From: Acidimicrobiia bacterium
Lineage (GTDB): Bacteria > Actinomycetota > Acidimicrobiia > Acidimicrobiales > JANYDT01
Length of the DNA: 33,529 nt
NCBI GenBank assembly: GCA_025359845.1
Contig: JANYDT010000200.1
Span: 1-33,529, forward strand
Direction: 5' to 3'
Part shown: in pieces, positions 7,594 to 16,000 of the stretch
Layout: every line of letters starts with the position of its first letter
Numbering within the stretch: the stretch's first letter is position 1
Notes under the pieces: model-generated
What the model was told of the DNA's origin: nothing
Database searches by the model: none
What the model saw: the letters and a program-made list of their open reading frames with translations, nothing else
Position numbers and translations under genes: made by a program

Positions 7594-8871
7594 TCAGGTA
7601 ACGAAGGAGCGCACGGAATGCGCGGGGTCACGCCACTCCTCGTTCTCGATAACGCACACCAGATGGTCAACGGCATCCCACACATCGACGTAACGAGTTA
7701 TCAAGGGCGAGAACCCGAAACGGCAAGTATTGGGGACCCTGAAATCACCGATGACGCCCCGGGCTATGAGGGCCTTGATGATCTCGAAGCCGTGCCGATG
7801 GTCGAACGATACGTGGGCACCACGCCGGTGCGGATCAGCCGGCGAGGCGAGCACGAATCCGGCGTGTGGGAGCCGGCTCTCCACCAGGTCGATGAACAGC
7901 TGAGTGAGAGCCATGGCCTTGGCTCGCACACGACCCCAGTCGACGTCCGCCACCGCTTCCAGCGCTACCTCGAGCGCGGCCATCGACAGGATGTGAGGTG
8001 TGCCGACTTGCAGTCGGCGTACGCCCGGCGCCGGTCGATACGTGGCTTCGAACGCGAACGGATCATCGTGGCCCAACCAGCCCGTGAGCGGGGTTGCCAT
8101 ACTGGTGTGAAACCGTTCGTGGACGAACGAAAATGCGGGTGCGCCGGGACCGCCGTTCAGGTATTTGTACGTGCAACCCACAGCGAAGTCGACGTCGGCG
8201 CCATCAAGGTCGAGGTTCGCCGCGCCCGCGGAATGCGAGAGATCCCAGAGTGCGAGCGCCCCTTGAGCATGGGCCGCCCTGGTAATTGCCGCCATGTCGA
8301 GCATCAACCCGCTGCGGTAGTGCACATGGCTGAACACGACGACAGCGGTATCGCGACTGATGCGGGCAATGGCGTCGGCGGGGTCGATCCGCTCGACGCG
8401 ACGCTGCAGGAGGGCCGCAGCCGAGTCGACCAAGTAGCGGTCGGAGGGGAAGTCGTCGTCGGCGGCAACAATGGTCGAACGATCGGGTCGTAGTTGGAGC
8501 GCGGCAACGAGGAGTTGGAATAGGTTGATCGAGGTCGAATCGGCCACGATCACCTCGTCGGCGCGGGCGCCGACGGCCGCGGCCAACGCTCGGCCCAAGC
8601 GCAGCGGCGCGTCAATCCAGCCGGATTCGTTCCAGCTCCGTATGAGCCGCTGGCCCCATTCCTGCTCGGTCACTCGCGTCATTGCGGCGGCCGCCCCCAC
8701 CGGCATCGGTCCGAGAGAGTTGCCGTCGAGGTAGATCACGTGGGCCGGGATCACGAATCGATCACGAATGGGCGCCAAAGGATCGGCGGCATCGCGTTGC
8801 TCGCATTCGGCGCGGTGGAAGCGAGCCATGTTCAGTCGAACGTACTCGTCCCGGCTCCTGCGTACGGGCAT
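7594..8871 (-). CDS. kynU: Kynureninase
   Basis: This 425-residue PLP enzyme hydrolyses kynurenine (or 3-hydroxykynurenine) to anthranilate (or 3-hydroxyanthranilate) and alanine in tryptophan breakdown. The family segments are in order: YLDGNSLGP at 47-55, the cofactor-binding DSTSIN at 111-116, SHVHYRSG at 181-188, WDLSHSAGA with the ring-pairing Asp210, and CTYKYLNGGPG with the Schiff-base Lys236. Length is as in the family. A second in-frame ATG at 8829 (residue 15) is possible and would remove a basic N-terminus. No other kynurenine-pathway gene is in the window. It is divergent from the esterase at 9000, with palindromes between the two. Confidence 0.93.
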   Translation of the reverse strand: MPVRRSRDEYVRLNMARFHRAECEQRDAADPLAPIRDRFVIPAHVIYLDGNSLGPMPVGAAAAMTRVTEQEWGQRLIRSWNESGWIDAPLRLGRALAAAVGARADEVIVADSTSINLFQLLVAALQLRPDRSTIVAADDDFPSDRYLVDSAAALLQRRVERIDPADAIARISRDTAVVVFSHVHYRSGLMLDMAAITRAAHAQGALALWDLSHSAGAANLDLDGADVDFAVGCTYKYLNGGPGAPAFSFVHERFHTSMATPLTGWLGHDDPFAFEATYRPAPGVRRLQVGTPHILSMAALEVALEAVADVDWGRVRAKAMALTQLFIDLVESRLPHAGFVLASPADPHRRGAHVSFDHRHGFEIIKALIARGVIGDFRVPNTCRFGFSPLITRYVDVWDAVDHLVCVIENEEWRDPAHSVRSFVT

Positions 8872-8897
8872 CGCCAGCGCCCGATGGCGCGGCCACC

Positions 8898-8917
8898 GGT
8901 CGTACGACCAACGTTGG
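8898..8917. promoter_or_regulatory. Two abutting palindromes in the kynU/esterase divergent region
   Basis: GGTCGTACGACC (8898-8909) is a perfect 12-bp palindrome, and CCAACGTTGG (8908-8917) is a perfect 10-bp palindrome sharing two bases with it. They lie 26 bp from the kynU start and about 80 bp from the esterase start, where a regulator could control both genes. No regulator gene is adjacent, and no convincing -10/-35 pair was found. Confidence 0.4.
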
Positions 8918-8999
8918 GGGTGACCAATGGACGCCCAGGCGTCACGTGCGCGACAATCTGACGCGCCGACACGCGGTGCGCCGGAAGGGGAAATACGCC

Positions 9000-9899
9000 A
9001 TGGCCAGTGCAGCAGCCGAGGCCCAAAAGGCCGCGATTCGTCAGATGCGAGAATCGACTCTCGAAGGAACGCCCACGCTTGAAGAACAGCGGGCCGGCGC
9101 AGAACTGTTCGGGGCGATGAGCACCGAACGCGCCGGCGTCACCTACGAACCGGTGACGGTCGACGGCATTGCCGGCCAATGGGTCCTCCCGCAGGATCCG
9201 GCTTCGGATCGCGTGATCCTGTATCTCCACGGTGGCGGTTACGTGATCTGTTCGGTTAACAGCCATCGCAGGATGATCGGCCATTTGGCCGCGGAAGCCG
9301 GTTGCAAGGCCCTGGCGATCGACTATCGCCTGGCCCCCGAGTATCCCCACCCCGCCGCCGTCGACGACGCAGTGAAGGCGTACCGATGGCTTCTGAAGCA
9401 AGGCTACGAGCCCGAGCGGGTCACCATTGCTGGCGACTCAGCGGGCGGCGGACTCACGATGGCCACGCTGGTGGCGTTGCGCGACGCCGGAGATCCGATG
9501 CCGGCGGGAGCGCTCCCGATCTCGCCGTGGGTCGACCTCGAAGCTCTCGGCGAATCGATGACGACCAATGCCCACGTCGACCTTATGGTGGCGGCGGAGG
9601 GCCTCAAGGCGATGTCCGAGGCCTACCTGCAGGGTCAGGACGCCCGCCACCCAACGGCCGCCCCGCTGTACGCCGATCTACACGGTTTGCCGGCGCTCTA
9701 CATCCAAGTCGGCGGCGACGAAACTCTGCTCGACGACTCGACTCGGCTGGCGGCCAAGGCGGCGGCATCGGGCGTGGCCGTACGCCTCGATGTGTTTCCC
9801 GAGATGCAGCACGTCTTTCAGATGGCGGCCGGCAATATGCCCGAAGCCGGCGACGCGCTGGCCCGGGCCGGAGCCTGGCTGCGGGAACGCAGTTCCTAG
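9000..9899 (+). CDS. Alpha/beta hydrolase of the hormone-sensitive lipase (HSL) family
   Basis: This 299-residue esterase/lipase has the HSL oxyanion motif HGGG at 77-80, the nucleophile elbow GDSAGG with Ser147, the acid Asp240 (VGGDETLLDD) and His271 (EMQHVFQ), so the triad is complete. The YRLAPEYPHPA segment (109-119) is also typical. The family hydrolyses short to medium acyl esters. The ATG at 9000 is preceded by GGAAGGGG at good spacing; no signal peptide is visible, so it is cytoplasmic. It is transcribed away from kynU. No link between the two functions is evident, though arylformamidases, which act one step before kynureninase, are also alpha/beta hydrolases with HGG motifs; that role is possible but unproven. 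Confidence 0.88.
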   Translation: MASAAAEAQKAAIRQMRESTLEGTPTLEEQRAGAELFGAMSTERAGVTYEPVTVDGIAGQWVLPQDPASDRVILYLHGGGYVICSVNSHRRMIGHLAAEAGCKALAIDYRLAPEYPHPAAVDDAVKAYRWLLKQGYEPERVTIAGDSAGGGLTMATLVALRDAGDPMPAGALPISPWVDLEALGESMTTNAHVDLMVAAEGLKAMSEAYLQGQDARHPTAAPLYADLHGLPALYIQVGGDETLLDDSTRLAAKAAASGVAVRLDVFPEMQHVFQMAAGNMPEAGDALARAGAWLRERSS

Positions 9900-10002
9900 G
9901 ACAAGGGCCGAGCTGACTGGGGACAGCCACAATCTACGCCGGGGGGTGATCGCCGGGCCGTCGCGCTGAGTCAACGTTGGTGCGCCCTGCGCCGGCGGTG
10001 CT

Positions 10003-10161
10003 CTACCGGCGGCTGAGTTCGAGCAACTCCGAGCCCTCGAAGCGGGCTTCGGCGTCTTTGGTGGCCAACAGGCCGTGCAGCATGGCCACTATCGCTCCGG
10101 AAAGGAACATTCCGATGGGCGCTCCGAGCATCGCCACGATGAGGATGATCGGGCCGATCAT
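10003..10161 (-). CDS. Small (52-residue) single-span membrane protein
   Basis: The ATG at 10161 overlaps the ridA stop as ATGA. Residues 2-33 or so are hydrophobic (one membrane span with several Gly and Pro), followed by a charged tail of about 18 residues ending in a double Arg. I do not recognise a family. Position at the end of a four-gene unit with consistent start-stop overlaps is the main evidence that it is translated. Function unknown. Confidence 0.6.
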   Translation of the reverse strand: MIGPIILIVAMLGAPIGMFLSGAIVAMLHGLLATKDAEARFEGSELLELSRR

Positions 10162-10529
10162 GGTGCCACCACGGCGCCCGGGCCGGTGTAAGCGGTGAAT
10201 TCGATCTCGACGTGAGCGCCCAGAGCGAGTGTGACGTTGCCGACGGTAGATCGGGTGGGCCGATGGTGGCCCGGCCACTGGGTTACGTAGACCCCGTTCA
10301 TGGTCGCGAAATCGTCCATCGAAGTGAGGAAGACAGTGCATTTGACGACCTGATCGAGCGTGGCTCCGGCCTTGGCCAGGAGACCTGTCGCGTTGGCGAA
10401 GATCTGCGAGACCTCGACCTCGACGCCGCCGGCGACGAGCTTTCCGTCGACCAGGCCGAGTTGGCCGGCGGTATAGACCCAGTCGCCGGCTCGCAGGACG
10501 GGGGAGTACGGACCGACCGGGGTCGACAT
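10158..10529 (-). CDS. RidA family (YjgF/YER057c/UK114) protein
   Basis: This 123-residue protein has the family length and ends. It starts near YSPVLRAGDWVYTAGQLG, carries the VVKCTVFLTSMDDFATMN segment, and has the conserved Arg in TRSTVGNVTLALGAHVEIEFTA. RidA proteins hydrolyse reactive enamine/imine intermediates made by PLP enzymes such as threonine dehydratase; some subgroups lack this activity. Presence of the Arg fits an active deaminase. The ATG overlaps the stop of the Fe-S carrier gene by one base (TGATG), and the stop overlaps the next small gene by four. Enamine intermediates damage PLP enzymes, but why it is coupled to Fe-S genes is not obvious. Confidence 0.88.
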   Translation of the reverse strand: MSTPVGPYSPVLRAGDWVYTAGQLGLVDGKLVAGGVEVEVSQIFANATGLLAKAGATLDQVVKCTVFLTSMDDFATMNGVYVTQWPGHHRPTRSTVGNVTLALGAHVEIEFTAYTGPGAVVAP

Positions 10530-10906
10530 CAGCTGAAAGAGTTGCCGCAGCCGCAGGTGCGCTGCGCGTTGGGGTTGTCGATCGAGAAGCCACCACCGGA
10601 GAGGGCGTCTTTGTATTCGAGTGTCGCTCCGACAAGCATGCCGGCGGAAGTCGGGTCGCTGATGACCTTCACCCCGTCGAACTCCTTCACGATGTCGTCT
10701 TCGGCCACTTCTGCGTCGAAGAACATCTCGTAACTGAACCCGGAGCAGCCGCCCGGACGGACCGCCACACGCAGAGCCAGCGACGGGTCAGTTTCGGTCG
10801 CGAGTAGAGCCTTGACCTTGACGGCCGCCGCCGCGGTCAAGGTGATCATGTTGGACTTGCGGCCGAAGCCGATCTTGGTGGGTGCCGAGGCCTCTTGCAA
10901 GCTCAT
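10529..10906 (-). CDS. erpA: A-type iron-sulfur carrier (ErpA/IscA/HesB family)
   Basis: This 125-residue protein carries nascent Fe-S clusters to apo-enzymes. The three cluster-binding cysteines are present: C54 in RPGGCSGF and C118/C120 in CGCG near the C-terminus. The first 19 residues before the core (which begins MITLTAAAAVKV) are an extension; a start at ATG 10849 would give the usual length of about 106. The ATG at 10906 overlaps the stop of the SufR-like regulator as ATGA, which supports the longer form. It sits between the regulator and ridA and faces the Mrp Fe-S protein across the promoter region, so the locus is an Fe-S biogenesis unit. Confidence 0.9.
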   Translation of the reverse strand: MSLQEASAPTKIGFGRKSNMITLTAAAAVKVKALLATETDPSLALRVAVRPGGCSGFSYEMFFDAEVAEDDIVKEFDGVKVISDPTSAGMLVGATLEYKDALSGGGFSIDNPNAQRTCGCGNSFS

Positions 10907-11682
10907 GGTGTCCTTCGAGGGTTGGACCACCCGGTACGGGCGGTGGATGGCGTCCACCCAGCGCGGGCGGAAGGTACTACTTGATCGTAGCGGGCGCCCA
11001 CACTGACTTGGCACGGTTCTCGATCGGCCAGTGTATGAAAGTCCGTAGTGGTAAACGTTTCGAGGTCGGCTCCGTATTCCTCGTCGTAACCGTCGACGAA
11101 ACCTTCGACTATGCCTCGATGGAGTTGGCATACCAGTTCTGGGTAGATCTCGGCCAGCTCTCGGTATGGACAGTGAGAGAACGCAATCGTGGTCTCGCGG
11201 CCATCGTCGGAGGCCACCGGGTCGAATCCGAGGTTCGTGAGTTCGTCGATCAACGCCGAAACGCAGGTCCGCCGAGATGTCGGGCGCCCATGGCGGGTTG
11301 CTTCGACCGCGACGGCCGATCGGCCTTGGGCCCGTCCGACCTCCACCACCTGGGCGATAGCGGGCTGAGATTGGGCCGCCACCGTGGCCAGGAGCCCGGC
11401 CAGAAGTGGGAACGCGGGCGGTTCGAGGCCGAGCGACGGCGCGTCGGGGGCTACGAAATAGCGGTTCTGAGGCCGTCCCACGACGCCGCGATTGTCGACT
11501 TCGATCTCGAGCAGACCGACGTCGCGCATGCGCTCGAGGTGTGGTCGCACCGTGTTGGCGTGAAGCCCGAGTACCTCGGCAATCTCGTTGGTGGAACGCG
11601 GCGACGGCGAGCGGGCAATCTCGAGGTATATGGCGTAGCGGGTGTTGTCGCCCAAGGTCTTGAGAAGAGCGAGTCGCTGCAT
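10903..11682 (-). CDS. SufR-like winged-helix Fe-S-responsive transcriptional regulator
   Basis: This 259-residue protein has an N-terminal winged helix-turn-helix (about 5-75; EIAEVLGLHANTVRPHLERM is the recognition region) and a C-terminal domain with Cys171 (SHCPYRELA), Cys185 (PELVCQLHRG) and Cys224 (REPCQVSV). This is the cysteine arrangement of SufR-type regulators, which bind a [4Fe-4S] cluster and repress Fe-S assembly genes when the cluster is present. The C-terminal 30 or so residues after Cys224 are Pro/Arg/Ser-rich and look like an extension. It is the first gene of the unit with the Fe-S carrier, RidA and a small membrane protein, and is divergent from mrp with 64 bp between starts. 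Autoregulation and control of mrp from that gap are likely by inference. Confidence 0.85.
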   Translation of the reverse strand: MQRLALLKTLGDNTRYAIYLEIARSPSPRSTNEIAEVLGLHANTVRPHLERMRDVGLLEIEVDNRGVVGRPQNRYFVAPDAPSLGLEPPAFPLLAGLLATVAAQSQPAIAQVVEVGRAQGRSAVAVEATRHGRPTSRRTCVSALIDELTNLGFDPVASDDGRETTIAFSHCPYRELAEIYPELVCQLHRGIVEGFVDGYDEEYGADLETFTTTDFHTLADREPCQVSVGARYDQVVPSARAGWTPSTARTGWSNPRRTP

Positions 11683-11724
11683 GGCACGGAGCTTAACTGA
11701 CCCGTCGGCGCGTTTCCACGGCCG

Positions 11725-11741
11725 ATACCGGTATAATTACC
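11725..11741 (+). promoter_or_regulatory. Consensus -10 box of mrp overlapped by palindromes; leaderless start predicted
   Basis: TATAAT is at 11732-11737, only 9 bp before the mrp ATG at 11747, so transcription should start at about 11743-11747 and the mRNA would have almost no leader. The -10 is overlapped by the perfect palindrome ATACCGGTAT (11725-11734) and by the inverted repeat GGTA-TAAT-TACC (11730-11741). Both are plausible operator sites for the divergent SufR-like regulator. No good -35 hexamer is visible at 17 bp. Confidence 0.6.
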
Positions 11742-11746
11742 AGGGC

Positions 11747-12943
11747 ATGGAAACCGCAACCGCCAACGGGCCATCGGGACGGGCCGTTGCGCCGAGCGCC
11801 AGTCCCGGGCCGACGCACGCTGACGTCATGGCCGTCCTCGGCCGAGTCGTCGACCCTGAACTCGGGGTCGATATCGTCGAACTCGGCATGGTGCAGAAAG
11901 TAGACGTCGGCGCCGACGGCCACATCGAGGTGCAAATTGCCCTCACGATCGCCGGTTGTCCCTTGCGAGCCCAGATTCGAGACGATGCCCGCAACCGAGT
12001 GCTCGCCCTGCCCGGGGTGCAAGTCGTCGAAATTCATTTCGGTGAGCTGACCGCCGCCCAACGCAGCCAAGTGATGCAACGGGCCCGCCTCAAGGCCAGT
12101 CTGTCGGCCCCCGACACCGAAATCAGCGCGTCCACGCGCGTGCTGGCCATCGCTTCGGGTAAGGGCGGTGTCGGCAAATCATCCATTACCTGCAACCTCG
12201 CCGCCGCTCTGGCCGCGCGGGGTTACACGGTGGGGGTGCTTGACGCCGACATTTGGGGGTTCTCGGTGCCGCGCATGTTGGGCGTCGAGGTTCGTTTGGC
12301 CGCCAAGGACGGCATGATCGAACCGGCGACGCGTAGCGTGGGGGACGGGTTGCTCAAGGTGGTCTCCATGGGTCTTGTGGTTGACGACGAAGACACCGCG
12401 ATCATGTGGCGAGGGCTCATGCTGGCCAAGGCGGTCGAGGAGTTTCTCACCAAGGTGCGCTGGGGCGACATGGATTATCTGGTGATCGACATGCCGCCGG
12501 GCACGGGTGACGTCCAGATGGCCCTGGGTCGCCTTCTACCGCGGGCCGAAATGCTCATTGTCACAACCCCGGCCTTGGCCGCGCAGAAGGTTGCGTCTCG
12601 CGTTGCCGACATGGCCCGGCGCAGCTATCTGCGGGTGCTGGGCGTGATCGAGAATATGACGACCTTCGAGTGCGACCACGGGCAGCAATATGCGTTATTC
12701 GGTTCGGGTGGCGGGGCCCGCCTGGCCCATGACATCGACGCGGAGTTGGTCGCTCAGATTCCGCTGCGACCGTCGATCTCCGCCGGCGGCGACACCGGTG
12801 AGCCGGCCGCGTTGGCCGGCCACGACCCGGAATTCGCGACGTTGGCCGATCGAGTCATCTCCGAACTGGCCCCGCCGATCGTAATGGACGGTTGTTCGGC
12901 GCGCCTGGTACGGGCCATGGAGGCGGCCGCCGGCCCCAAGTAG
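11747..12943 (+). CDS. mrp: Mrp/ApbC (NBP35) family Fe-S cluster carrier P-loop ATPase
   Basis: This 398-residue protein has an N-terminal MIP18/DUF59 domain (about 24-105, with the conserved TIAGCP around Cys71) and a C-terminal ParA-like ATPase domain. The deviant Walker A GKGGVGKSS is at 138-146, the DADIWGFSVPRMLG switch segment follows, then DMPPGTGDVQ. It delivers Fe-S clusters to target proteins. The CxxC that bridges clusters in ApbC/NBP35 dimers is not present; the matching segment reads TFECDHGQQ, keeping one Cys only. The last 20 or so residues are a variable tail. The ATG at 11747 is the first in-frame start after the TATAAT box. It is divergent from the SufR-like regulator. Confidence 0.92.
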   Translation: METATANGPSGRAVAPSASPGPTHADVMAVLGRVVDPELGVDIVELGMVQKVDVGADGHIEVQIALTIAGCPLRAQIRDDARNRVLALPGVQVVEIHFGELTAAQRSQVMQRARLKASLSAPDTEISASTRVLAIASGKGGVGKSSITCNLAAALAARGYTVGVLDADIWGFSVPRMLGVEVRLAAKDGMIEPATRSVGDGLLKVVSMGLVVDDEDTAIMWRGLMLAKAVEEFLTKVRWGDMDYLVIDMPPGTGDVQMALGRLLPRAEMLIVTTPALAAQKVASRVADMARRSYLRVLGVIENMTTFECDHGQQYALFGSGGGARLAHDIDAELVAQIPLRPSISAGGDTGEPAALAGHDPEFATLADRVISELAPPIVMDGCSARLVRAMEAAAGPK

Positions 12944-12949
12944 TGCCTT

Positions 12950-12963
12950 GCGCCCACGGGCGC
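12950..12963. terminator. Short GC hairpin between convergent mrp and permease genes
   Basis: GCGCCC (12950-12955) and GGGCGC (12958-12963) form a strong stem with a tiny loop, 7 bp after the mrp stop. There is no T run, and the rest of the 95-bp gap holds further GC-rich self-complementary sequence. It could help end both convergent transcripts; weakly supported. Confidence 0.25.
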
Positions 12964-13038
12964 CTTCGCAGCTGAGGCCTCCGTCGTGTCGGGGCGGGCC
13001 CGTCGGCCGAGGCCCCTACACTCGCAATGCGGCGCGCC

Positions 13039-16000
13039 CTACACCCGCAGGACGGCGGCGGGCGAAGAGCTGGTCGCCCGCCGGGCCGGGGCAATGGCCG
13101 CGAGAACAGACGCAAGCAGGGCCACGAGGAGTATCGCGAGGAGCGAAGTGGTAGGAACCGGCAGGGGCGCGAGACGACCGAAAGTGCCACTGGCGAGCAA
13201 ACGCCAGACGCTCACCATGGCGGCGGCGATCCCGATCACCGATCCGACGATTGCGAGCGACAGCGACTCGAGAATAAAGGCTCGGCGCAATGCTGTTCCC
13301 GGCGCGCCCATGGACCTGAGCACCGCGATCGACCGGCGGCGCTCTTGTGCGGCGCGTAACAACAAACTCGCCAACCCGACGAGCGCAGTGAGAAAGCCGA
13401 CGGAGAGATGGGCCTGGAGGAGATGCAGGAGGGCTAGCTCCGAACGCTGCTGCGCAGCTACGACCTGACCGATCGAGCGAATCGAAGCGACTGTCGCGTC
13501 GGGGGTCAAGATCGCCCTCGCGAGGTTGGAATTGGGTGCGATCGCGGGCAACAAGAGACGGTCGGTAGCGATCGCCCCGACGAGGTTCGCGGCCGTCGAG
13601 GGGCTCACCCATACAGCGGCACTCGAACCGGTCGAAGTCGTGACGCCCACGATCTTGATATTTAGGGTTCGCCCCGAAGCCGGGTCGCTGACGACGACAG
13701 TTCGGCCCGGCCCGTACGGCGATCGATCCTGTAGCCCGTCGGGCAGAGCGACGATGGCCGTGCCGTACGCGCCGAGAACACGGCTGAAGGCTGCGGCGTT
13801 CGTTTTGATGCCGGGTAGCACGGCATCGACGACGGAAGGGGTGGCGGCGTAGGTCGCGTCGAACTGGGTCATCCGCACCGGCTTGAAGTGCGACGAGCCG
13901 GCGGTCGCGAGTTCGACGGATGTATCGCCCAGGGCGGCAACGCCCGGCTGTGAAGCCCATACCGGCAACGTGGTGGAGCCGGCAACGAGGTCGACCTGAC
14001 TTACGAAGCTGCCCCGGATCCGAGCGGTGCGGGCCGCCGACTGTGTGTCGATCACCTGGCCGAGGAGTGACAATAGTGTGGCCGTGAACGTTGTGAGAGC
14101 AAACGTGGCCGTGATGACGGCGGTGCGAGCCGGGCGGCTCCTGGGCTCCGACACGGCGAGCCGGGCCGCGAGGGCTCGAGAACCGGTGGTGCCGCGCCCG
14201 GGGAAACGAGCGCCGATGCTCTCGGTAACGCGTGAGAGTTGGTCGAAGTTGGCGAGCATCACGGCCACACCGGCGGCTGAGACAATGATGCCAACGGTCA
14301 CGTATGTTTGTAGATCGGCGTGAGCGAACGGCGTCTTCAAGACTTTCGCGACAGCGACGGCTCCGACGGCTGTAGCTAAGCCAAGCCCCGAGAGCGTGGC
14401 CCTTGAACGGTGTGGGCGCCACACGATGACCCCGACTCCTACGATGGCGACGACGAGGCCGACGAGGAGCAGGCTGGGCCTGGTCCCCCTGATCTGCGTG
14501 GCGAAAAGACCCGTTCCGATCATCGCCACGACCCCACCGGCGGCACGGCCGAACCGGCTCCCATGGATGACGGTAGGAGGAAGATTTCGTAGCGCGCCGA
14601 GCGCGTCTCGCCGGGTTTCCCACAGTGCCGCTCCGAGTGAAGCGCCGAGCGCAGCCACGAAACCTACGGCGAGCCCGCCACCTAGCCCGGCCATGCCGAT
14701 CGCGCCTCCGAGGTCGAGGCCAGAATCAGAACGTCCGTAGACACCACGCGCCACTGCGACGATGCCAGTCGTTGCGACGGCCCCTAGTCCTGTCCCCAAC
14801 ACGGCCGCGCTCAGAGCCAGTATCCAGCCTTCGATGGCCGATATACCGAGCGTGGCCGCCCGTCGCAATCCCATGGCTCGCAAGACGCCCCGTTCGTGGC
14901 GGCGTTCCTCGGCCAGCGACAAAGCGGTGGCGATCAGCAAGAGGGCGCCGAGCAAGATGCTGGCCAAGCTCGTGCCCGTGAAAATCGAACGGTAACGATG
15001 GCCCGCGCTCTGCGCGTTTGCGAGCGCATCGGCCTTGACCGCGATGACAGACGCCTCAGTCGTGCTCAGGGCCGAAGTTGATCCGTTGTCAAGTGAAACC
15101 GTAGGGGCCAACGCGTTCTCGACGGCGGTGACGACCGCGGCGGAGAACTTCGCCCCGCCCTGGACACCGCCCTTGTTCGAGACAAACACGAGGTGGCGAA
15201 TACGGTCTTGGTTGCCGACTGCCGGGAGCGCTCCTGAGACGAACATGTTCGCTGCGCTTTCCGAGGCGGTCGGGTCAGACAGCAGGCTCGCCAGGCCGCG
15301 TGCGGGAAGTACCCGATCGACTATCAAGGCGAGGTTGGCGCCGATCGGATCGATGTGCAGTTCTGCGCCGGGCCGAAGCCCCAGCGCGGCTGCCAGTTCC
15401 GAAGACACCAAGGTATGTCCGGCCTCCGTCGAGGTGGCGCCGGACAGGCCCGTCGCATTTGCGTCACCGCCGAAAGCCCCCGCGGCGACCAGGTCGGTAG
15501 CAATGAGGCGGGCCCCGACGGTGCGGACCGGACCACCAGAGGCGACGCTTACAGCGACGGGCTGCACATCGGCCGCCAAGACGCCGTCGACATGGTTTGG
15601 GGCGGCGGACTCGATACGGCGGATGGCCTCCGCGCGATCGGTACTGGCGGTGATGTCGACGATCTCATCGACGGGGCCCAAATGGGTTACGAGCGGACGA
15701 CGGGTGGCGGCGTCGAGCACGTTACCGACGCCGAAGGCGCTCGTTATCGCGGCCGTAGCGACCATGGCCGTCGCGATGTACGCCAACGACGTCCGGAGGC
15801 TGCTGGTCAAGTCGCGCCACGCCAGTCGCCTCAGGATCGGGCGCATTACGACGAGCAGCACGAACGGGACGGACAGGGCGCCGACGACGGTGAGCCCTGT
15901 CAATGGGCTGCGATGGCGCGGAACGAGGGCTTGGATTATCGCGACCAAGACGAGGTCGGCCAACAACACGACGAGGAGGCTCGAACGAAACGACGGCGGG

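Noticed and set aside
9991..10010. Hairpin GCCGG/CCGGC at the end of the erpA-ridA unit
   Set aside because: Five-base stem with 10-base loop and no T run; in GC-rich DNA such pairings are common.
10162..10635. Upstream extension of the small membrane protein frame
   Set aside because: Overlaps ridA and erpA on the same strand; composition is shadow-like. Only the last 52 codons are retained.
13016..14623. 535-codon minus-strand frame over the permease gene
   Set aside because: Arg/His/Pro-rich translation in another frame of the FtsX permease, no motif; high-GC shadow.
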